Source: JBOGXF01 sp050694275
GTDB taxonomy: Bacteria > Actinomycetota > CADDZG01 > WHSQ01
Direction of reading: 5' to 3'
Length of the DNA stretch: 18,610 nucleotides
Assembly: GCA_050694275.1 (NCBI GenBank)
Contig: JBOGXF010000119.1
Coordinates: 1 to 18,610 of the forward strand
Part shown: positions 14,086-18,610 of the stretch, piece by piece
Numbering within the stretch: the stretch's first letter is position 1
Layout: the number at the start of each line of letters is the position of its first letter
Notes under the pieces: model-generated
Told to the model about the DNA's origin: nothing
The model's input: the letters and a program-made list of their open reading frames with translations, nothing else
Databases searched by the model: none
Translations under genes and position numbers: made by a program

Positions 14086-15090
14086 TCAGAAGACCTCGAC
14101 GTCGCCCAGGGTCAGCGCCCAGGACGACGGCTCGGTGGGGTCGGGCGATGGGATGTCGCGCAGGGGGTTCACTACCAGAGTCATCGTGCTGGGCATCCTC
14201 ACGAAGCCGGCCTGCGCGGCTCGCCCCCACCCGGAACCATCGAGCAGGGTGACATGGTGTACCGGGGCGGCACGCACCACGGCGGCCAGCAGACCGCGCC
14301 GGGCCTCATGGTCGCCCGGCGCCGTGATCAGCTCGGCGATCGTCGTCTCCCACAGCGCTCTTCTGCGCTTGACCCTGAAGATCGCCAAACCCGCGACGCC
14401 GTCTCCGCGCGGGTGTACGAGCGCGCGATAGTCGAGGGTCGAATCCGTGCCGTAGCGCCATCTCAGGAATGCCAGGTCCTTGGGCGTTGCCAGCCGATCG
14501 GGGAGAGGGCACGCCTCTGCGAGCAAGGGCACGATCGAGGAGTGAGCGGCGAGGATGTCCGCGGCGGGGTCGCCGGACACGGGGATCCGGGGGGGAACGG
14601 TCCCTGCGCGCAGACCCTTGACGAATGCGATCGGTTTCCGGATCCCCACCGCCACGGGGACCTTTCCGACGACCCGCCAACCCATCTTGAGATAGCCGGG
14701 CAGGCTCTTGTCGTTGGGCGTGTTGAAGACGAGATCGACCTCGCCTCGCATGGTCTCCAGCGCTCCGCGGGTGAGCCGGGAGAAGATCCCCATACGTTGA
14801 TAGTCGGGGTGCGTCGCGGTGTCGACGGCACGGACCGCCTCTATCAGTGACGATCCTGTCCGAAAGCGCCACCGCATGAACGCGCGCAGCCCGACGATGC
14901 GGCCGTCGGCCTCGGCCACGAGCAGGAACGACCTACCGAACGGATTGTCGATGTGCTTCCACCTGAAGAACCGCGGGGAACGCTCGCCGGCCGGCCCCTC
15001 CCCGAGCGCGGCACGTAGCACATCCAGAACCTGCGTCTCGTCGCGGTCCGAGTAGGCCCGCACGGATACCTCGGAGGCGATCGTCGTCAT
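14086..15090 (-). CDS. GNAT-family N-acyltransferase
   Basis: This encodes 334 residues. The ATG at 15090 overlaps the preceding stop codon as ATGA, with GAGGAG eight bases upstream. An N-terminal GNAT domain spans about residues 8-150. A core strand ends in AVDTATHPDYQRMGIFSRL (about 88-106), matching the acetyl-CoA pyrophosphate-binding motif A pattern Q/R-x-x-G-x-G/A with partial replacement (QRMGIF). The protein is twice the size of a single GNAT; the second half (about 190-310) may be a degenerate second GNAT domain. The expected role is acyl-CoA-dependent N-acylation, most likely of an amino sugar made with the DegT enzyme (inference). It is cytoplasmic, with no signal peptide. Such GNAT proteins are common in exopolysaccharide loci. 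Confidence 0.85.
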   Translation of the reverse strand: MTTIASEVSVRAYSDRDETQVLDVLRAALGEGPAGERSPRFFRWKHIDNPFGRSFLLVAEADGRIVGLRAFMRWRFRTGSSLIEAVRAVDTATHPDYQRMGIFSRLTRGALETMRGEVDLVFNTPNDKSLPGYLKMGWRVVGKVPVAVGIRKPIAFVKGLRAGTVPPRIPVSGDPAADILAAHSSIVPLLAEACPLPDRLATPKDLAFLRWRYGTDSTLDYRALVHPRGDGVAGLAIFRVKRRRALWETTIAELITAPGDHEARRGLLAAVVRAAPVHHVTLLDGSGWGRAAQAGFVRMPSTMTLVVNPLRDIPSPDPTEPSSWALTLGDVEVF

Positions 15091-16190
15091 GCCAGCAACT
15101 CCTCGTAAACCTGTTCCATGCGTCTCACCGAGTTGCGGATGTCGAACTCCGCGCCGCGGGCGCGCGCGTTCTCACCCATGCGTTTGCGATCGGCGTCGTC
15201 CTCGAGCACGCGGACGATCGACCTCGCCAGCGCCGCGGGGTCTTTGGGCGGGACGATCAGTCCGCTGTGTTCGTGTTCGACGACCTCGGGCAGGCCACCG
15301 ACGTCGGTGACGACCGCGGGGACGCCCTGGACCATTGCCTCGACGGCCGCGATCGAAAGCCCCTCATGGAGAGAGGACAACACGAAGACGTCGAAGGCGC
15401 CGGCCACCCTCGGCGCGTCCTCTCGATAACCCGCGAACACGACGGTCCCATTGAGACCGAGGCGGCCCGCGAGGCGTTTGATGTCTTTTTCCAGGGGTCC
15501 AAGCCCGACCAGGACGAACCTGACGTCGGGTATCCGCTTAGCGACGATCGCCGCGGCCCGGATGAACGTGGGGTAGTCCTTGTGCGCCTTGAAGTTCGCG
15601 ACCGTGCCCACCACCGGCGCTCCCGGGAGGATGCCGAGCTCGTCCCGAACGCCGTCGGGACGTCCCCATCCCCCGACGGAGGCCGGATCGGGCCCGTGAT
15701 AGAGCGTTTCGGTCGGCGGCATCCGCATCAACCGCAGGGGGCCCGGATAGCGCATGGACGCCCGCACGTGATCGGACACCGCGAACACGTTGTTGCTGCG
15801 CGGAAACGTGAGCAGGTTCAGCCAGTACGTCGCCGGATGGAATCGCTCCCAGACGTTGTGCTCGGTGTAAACGCGCCTCGGGCGGTTCCATCCCAGCGTG
15901 AGCCGCACCGCCGCTGCGGCGAGAGGCGAGTGCGAGTGGACGAGATCGATCTTGTGGTCGCGCGCGAAGCGGCGCAGACGCGGGACCCACGCGACGTTGC
16001 GCCCGCCGCCAAGGCAGTGCACCGGAAGCCCCGTCGCCTCGAGCTCTCCGACGAGAGCGTCCTTCCACGGCAACAGGTACGCGACGTGATATTCGAACTT
16101 GGTCCGGTTCAGATAGGGGGCCGCGTTGACGAGAAGCTGCTCGGCCCCGCCCCGCCCCAAGCCCTTTATGAGTATGAGGATGCGGTGCAT
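15087..16190 (-). CDS. GT4 glycosyltransferase
   Basis: This encodes 367 residues, a standard GT4 length. The ATG at 16190 has GGGAG five bases upstream and lies two bases after the ligase-like gene. The N-terminus shows ILIKGLGRGGAEQLL, with the typical GGAE donor/acceptor loop at residues 14-17, and HSHSPLAAAAVRL around 85-96. The C-terminal donor domain has VGTVANFKAHKDY, FVLVGLGPLE and the EX7E motif (E276, E284) in HEGLSIAAVEA. It is not a close copy of the tandem pair; the GGAE loop and lack of the GDGW segment place it in a different GT4 subgroup. It should transfer one sugar to the growing lipid-linked glycan at the inner membrane face. It ends in a 4-nt overlap with the GNAT gene. 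Confidence 0.93.
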   Translation of the reverse strand: MHRILILIKGLGRGGAEQLLVNAAPYLNRTKFEYHVAYLLPWKDALVGELEATGLPVHCLGGGRNVAWVPRLRRFARDHKIDLVHSHSPLAAAAVRLTLGWNRPRRVYTEHNVWERFHPATYWLNLLTFPRSNNVFAVSDHVRASMRYPGPLRLMRMPPTETLYHGPDPASVGGWGRPDGVRDELGILPGAPVVGTVANFKAHKDYPTFIRAAAIVAKRIPDVRFVLVGLGPLEKDIKRLAGRLGLNGTVVFAGYREDAPRVAGAFDVFVLSSLHEGLSIAAVEAMVQGVPAVVTDVGGLPEVVEHEHSGLIVPPKDPAALARSIVRVLEDDADRKRMGENARARGAEFDIRNSVRRMEQVYEELLA

Positions 16191-16192
16191 GA

Positions 16193-17254
16193 TTACTCCC
16201 AGCTATCCGAAGTGGCGGCACCGAGGACGGCGGCGGCGGCGAGCGGAACTGCGGGGAAGTGCACCGCGTAGTCCATGCATGCATGGATGACGAGCGTTCC
16301 CCAGCTCGCGGCTCCGATCGCGGTCACCCAGCCCGGGCCCCGCGCGACCCAGAGCCGAGCGAATCCCCAGGCCGCGAGCAGGATCGCCAGGATCAGGCCC
16401 GGAACTCCCGCCTCGGCCCCCTGCTCGAGGAATGCGTTGGGAACCCAGCGGATGTCCTCTTCGCCGCGCGCGATCGGGCTCTCGTGCTCGAAGCGTCCGA
16501 CGCCGATCCCTGCCGAGGGGTTTTCTCCCATGAGCCCCAGGGCTTCGTTCCAAAGGACGACCCGGCGCTCGGTCACGGTTTCCTCGATCACTCGGGCCGT
16601 GCCTCCCGGACCTCCTTGTTCTTCCGAGTGCGCCGTTGCCACGAGAACGGTCGTGGCGAGAGCGAGCCCCGAGATGGCGGCGAGGGCCGCGACCGTGGCC
16701 CGACCGGAGCCCCCTTTCGGTGTTCCGAGCCCGATGGCGAGGACCACCACCCCGAGGGCTCCCGCGGCGAGGGATCCGGATGCGAAGGGCAGCAGACCGA
16801 GGACCACGGCCGCTCCCCCGGCCACGAAACGCGCCCCCCGGCGGGCAGGGAGGCCCGCCGCGATGAGCAGCGCGGCGACCGCCGCGTGTACGAGGAACTC
16901 ACCGTTGGCGTTGGCGTAGCCCAACGGGTAGGCATTGGGCTGCCGGCTGAGAAATCGATCGGGCCCGGCGAGCCACAAGGCGAACGTCGCGCCGACGATC
17001 GCCGCGGGTACGACGAGGGGATGGAGGCGCGATAAGGCCCGGGCCCCAGCGTAGACGGCAGCCGCTGCCACGAGCAGCGCGACCACTCCGGACGAATCGG
17101 TCCCGGTGACGGCCCCCACGACGGCCATCCACGCCGCCGCCACGCCGACCAGCACGAGTCCGACGACGTCGAGGAAAAGCGGAGCGCCTTCCTCAGATCG
17201 CAGGCCTGCGCCGGCGGCAGGCTGGCGCCAAGTCGGGCCGCTCTTGGCTACCAA
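16193..17254 (-). CDS. O-antigen ligase-like membrane protein (Wzy/WaaL superfamily)
   Basis: This encodes up to 353 residues. The start is unsure. A TTG at 17254 overlaps the sulfotransferase stop codon, while GTG 17155 would still keep the first helix; neither has a good ribosome binding site. About ten hydrophobic helices are predicted, very rich in alanine and valine. Before the last helices is the large loop of the family: ERRVVLWNEALGLMGENP, then SAGIGVGRFEHES, then WVPNAFLEQGAEAGVPGL. Known WaaL and related ligases or polymerases have histidine-asparagine at the VPN position; here proline replaces that histidine. Expected roles are ligation of the finished chain to an acceptor or its polymerisation on the outer membrane-face side. 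It follows the sulfotransferase directly. The protein is shorter than most relatives (about 400 or more). Confidence 0.82.
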   Translation of the reverse strand: MVAKSGPTWRQPAAGAGLRSEEGAPLFLDVVGLVLVGVAAAWMAVVGAVTGTDSSGVVALLVAAAAVYAGARALSRLHPLVVPAAIVGATFALWLAGPDRFLSRQPNAYPLGYANANGEFLVHAAVAALLIAAGLPARRGARFVAGGAAVVLGLLPFASGSLAAGALGVVVLAIGLGTPKGGSGRATVAALAAISGLALATTVLVATAHSEEQGGPGGTARVIEETVTERRVVLWNEALGLMGENPSAGIGVGRFEHESPIARGEEDIRWVPNAFLEQGAEAGVPGLILAILLAAWGFARLWVARGPGWVTAIGAASWGTLVIHACMDYAVHFPAVPLAAAAVLGAATSDSWE

Positions 17255-18156
17255 TCGAGGTCTCGCTCGTAGCCGAGGGCGATCAGGTGACGACCCGCGA
17301 TCTCCTTGAACGCCGCTTTGTGCTCGTCGGTAAAGTGGTTGCGCCAGTCTCCGATTGCGCCCTTGCGGAACGTCGGGCTGTTCTCGGACCAGGTCTTGCG
17401 GGCCAGCCGGTCGATGTGCTCCTCGGTCGGCGAGTGGCCGAGGTGACGGGCGATCGCCTCGATCTGTGTCCGCTGGACGTCGGGGTCGCCTCCTCCGTTC
17501 GGGCCGATCAGGTCCTCGAACCGGCACCCGTACACCCCTGGTGCCGACGACCATCCCAGGTACCCCTCGATGCGGCGGGCGATCGACACCGACCCGAGCC
17601 CGTTCGGACCCGGCGGGAACCCCGTGATCGTCATCATGATGCGGTCGTGGTCGGTCGTGAAGTCCTCGGCATAACGCCGATGCATGACGTGACGCTCGAG
17701 ACGCGTCATGTAGAAGGTGCTCGAGACGACGACGTCGCGCGGGTCCCGAACGATGAACACCGTGCGGAACCCGAGCTCATCCAGGATCGACAGCAGCTCC
17801 GGCTCCGCCTGGAAGTGCGACGTAAGGAACTGCCCGTGATTGAACGAGGCGAACGTCTCCCGCAACCGGCGCCAGTCGACCTCGGGCGTCTCCCCCCATA
17901 CGGCGGGGCGCTCGGGCGTCGTCCTGAAGTTGTCCAGGACGTAGTGCCTCCCGGAGTGGACCGTCCCCGGCAGTTGGCGCACGAGCGTCGTCACCAGGTG
18001 CGTGCCCGACTTGTGAACGCTGTTGACCAGCACGCGCGGGCCCGTGCCGAAGGCAAGCATCTTGGTGAGGCCCCGGTACGCGGGGATCGCAAACTTTCGG
18101 ACCCGTGGGTCCTCACGCAGGGTCTTGATGACGCGGCGGCGCCCCGGGGCCGTCAC
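17248..18156 (-). CDS. PAPS-dependent sulfotransferase
   Basis: This encodes 302 residues. GTG 18156 overlaps the upstream GT stop codon as GTGA and has GGGAG five bases before it; longer in-frame starts lie inside the GT gene. The sulfotransferase signatures are clear. The 5'-phosphosulfate loop is VNSVHKSGTHLVTTLV, with K49 and G51-T52. The 3'-phosphate motif is FIVRDPRDVVVSSTFY (134-149), with R137 and S145. H114 in LTSHF fits the catalytic base of the family's K-T-H segment. No membrane helix is seen, so it should act in the cytoplasm on a lipid-linked sugar or glycan intermediate. Its place between a GT4 and the ligase-like gene argues that the polysaccharide is sulfated. A role on another acceptor, such as a glycolipid, cannot be excluded. 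PAPS synthesis genes are not in the window. Confidence 0.92.
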   Translation of the reverse strand: MTAPGRRRVIKTLREDPRVRKFAIPAYRGLTKMLAFGTGPRVLVNSVHKSGTHLVTTLVRQLPGTVHSGRHYVLDNFRTTPERPAVWGETPEVDWRRLRETFASFNHGQFLTSHFQAEPELLSILDELGFRTVFIVRDPRDVVVSSTFYMTRLERHVMHRRYAEDFTTDHDRIMMTITGFPPGPNGLGSVSIARRIEGYLGWSSAPGVYGCRFEDLIGPNGGGDPDVQRTQIEAIARHLGHSPTEEHIDRLARKTWSENSPTFRKGAIGDWRNHFTDEHKAAFKEIAGRHLIALGYERDLDW

Positions 18157-18610
18157 CGGTTCTCCCGTGCCTCTGGTGCGCCGGCGGCGAGCTGCCTGTA
18201 AAGGTCGACGTAGCGCAGCGCGATGTGCCGTGTGTCGAAGCGCTCCAGGCACCTTGCGCGCGCCGCCTTGCCCATGGCGTCACGCAACCCGTCGTCGCGG
18301 AGGAGCGCGAGGACGGCGCGGGTGAGGGCATCCTGATCGCCGGGTGCGACCACGAGTCCGGTGGTGCCGCTGTGGACCACCTCTGCAGCCGCTCCCACCG
18401 CGTAGGCGGCCGCGGCGATCCCCGCCATGCCCGCTTCTATGAGACAGCCGGGCATGCCTTCGGTGGCGCTGGCCAGGATCACTACGTCGCTCGCGGCGAG
18501 GAGGTCGCCGACGTCCGCCCGGCTGCCGAGGATCCTGACCCTGTCCTCGATGCCCCGGCGGGCGACCTCCGTCTCGAGCTCGCCTCGCAGGGGGCCCTCC
18601 CCGGCGACCA
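18153..18610 (-). CDS. GT4 glycosyltransferase, C-terminal part (cut by window edge)
   Basis: The reading frame is open to the right edge, and only about the last 151 residues are seen. They begin VAGEGPLRGELE, the usual strand and helix of the GT4 donor domain. They continue through RVRILGSRADVGDLLAASDVV to the EX7E motif in TEGMPGCLIEAG, then TGLVVAPGDQDAL. The end is a standard C-terminal helix (RYVDLYRQL). These features identify a GT-B/GT4 glycosyltransferase. The stop codon overlaps the sulfotransferase start as GTGA, so the two are co-translated. The start and the acceptor domain are outside the window. Confidence 0.9.
   Translation of the reverse strand, partial: VAGEGPLRGELETEVARRGIEDRVRILGSRADVGDLLAASDVVILASATEGMPGCLIEAGMAGIAAAAYAVGAAAEVVHSGTTGLVVAPGDQDALTRAVLALLRDDGLRDAMGKAARARCLERFDTRHIALRYVDLYRQLAAGAPEARENR

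Noticed and set aside
17255..17554. Upstream extension of the ligase-like frame
   Set aside because: It lies inside the sulfotransferase C-terminus and reads as low-complexity Arg/Pro sequence. A start at or after 17254 is more credible.
1..18610. CRISPR arrays, insertion sequences, attachment sites
   Set aside because: I saw no regularly spaced repeats, no transposase or integrase motifs and no terminal inverted repeats by reading. A self-dot-plot would settle this.

Overview
The window is high-GC DNA that reads almost entirely on the minus strand. One long gene train runs from the right edge to about position 287. Seventeen genes can be supported, including one cut by the right edge, plus the likely first ten codons of another gene at the left edge. 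GC richness, frequent GTG/TTG starts, many 4-nt stop/start overlaps and the protein families suggest an actinobacterium (Actinomycetota), perhaps an uncultured lineage. That placement is inference: no rRNA or marker gene is present.

The content is a surface-polysaccharide biosynthesis locus. In transcription order (right to left) it encodes: a GT4 glycosyltransferase (partial), a PAPS-type sulfotransferase, an O-antigen-ligase-like membrane protein, a second GT4, a GNAT acyltransferase, a large multi-pass membrane protein (candidate polymerase or GT-C enzyme), a PqqD-domain/redoxin fusion, two tandem paralogous GT4s, a GT4 fused to a PglC-like phosphoglycosyl transferase, an ATP-grasp ligase, a HAD phosphatase-like protein, a polysaccharide deacetylase, a DegT-family sugar aminotransferase, a membrane-anchored extended SDR, an NTP_transf_5-family nucleotidyltransferase, and a small Tat-exported cysteine-rich protein ending at a good intrinsic terminator.

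A working model (inference): the GT4-PGT fusion starts a lipid-linked glycan and adds a second sugar. The four other GT4s extend it. DegT, the SDR, GNAT, the deacetylase, the ATP-grasp/HAD pair and the sulfotransferase provide or decorate sugars, giving an amino-sugar-containing and probably sulfated polymer. The two integral membrane proteins polymerise or ligate it. No flippase, chain-length regulator or Wzc-like kinase is visible, so the locus presumably continues to the right.

The least expected part is a peptide-modification-like set inside the glycan operon: a PqqD (RRE-like) domain fused to a CxxC redoxin, an NTP_transf_5 protein, and a ten-cysteine Tat substrate. PqqD-like proteins and this nucleotidyltransferase family are known beside peptide kinases in some lasso-peptide and exopolysaccharide loci. 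No kinase, B-protein or radical SAM enzyme is visible here, so this may be a distinct arrangement.
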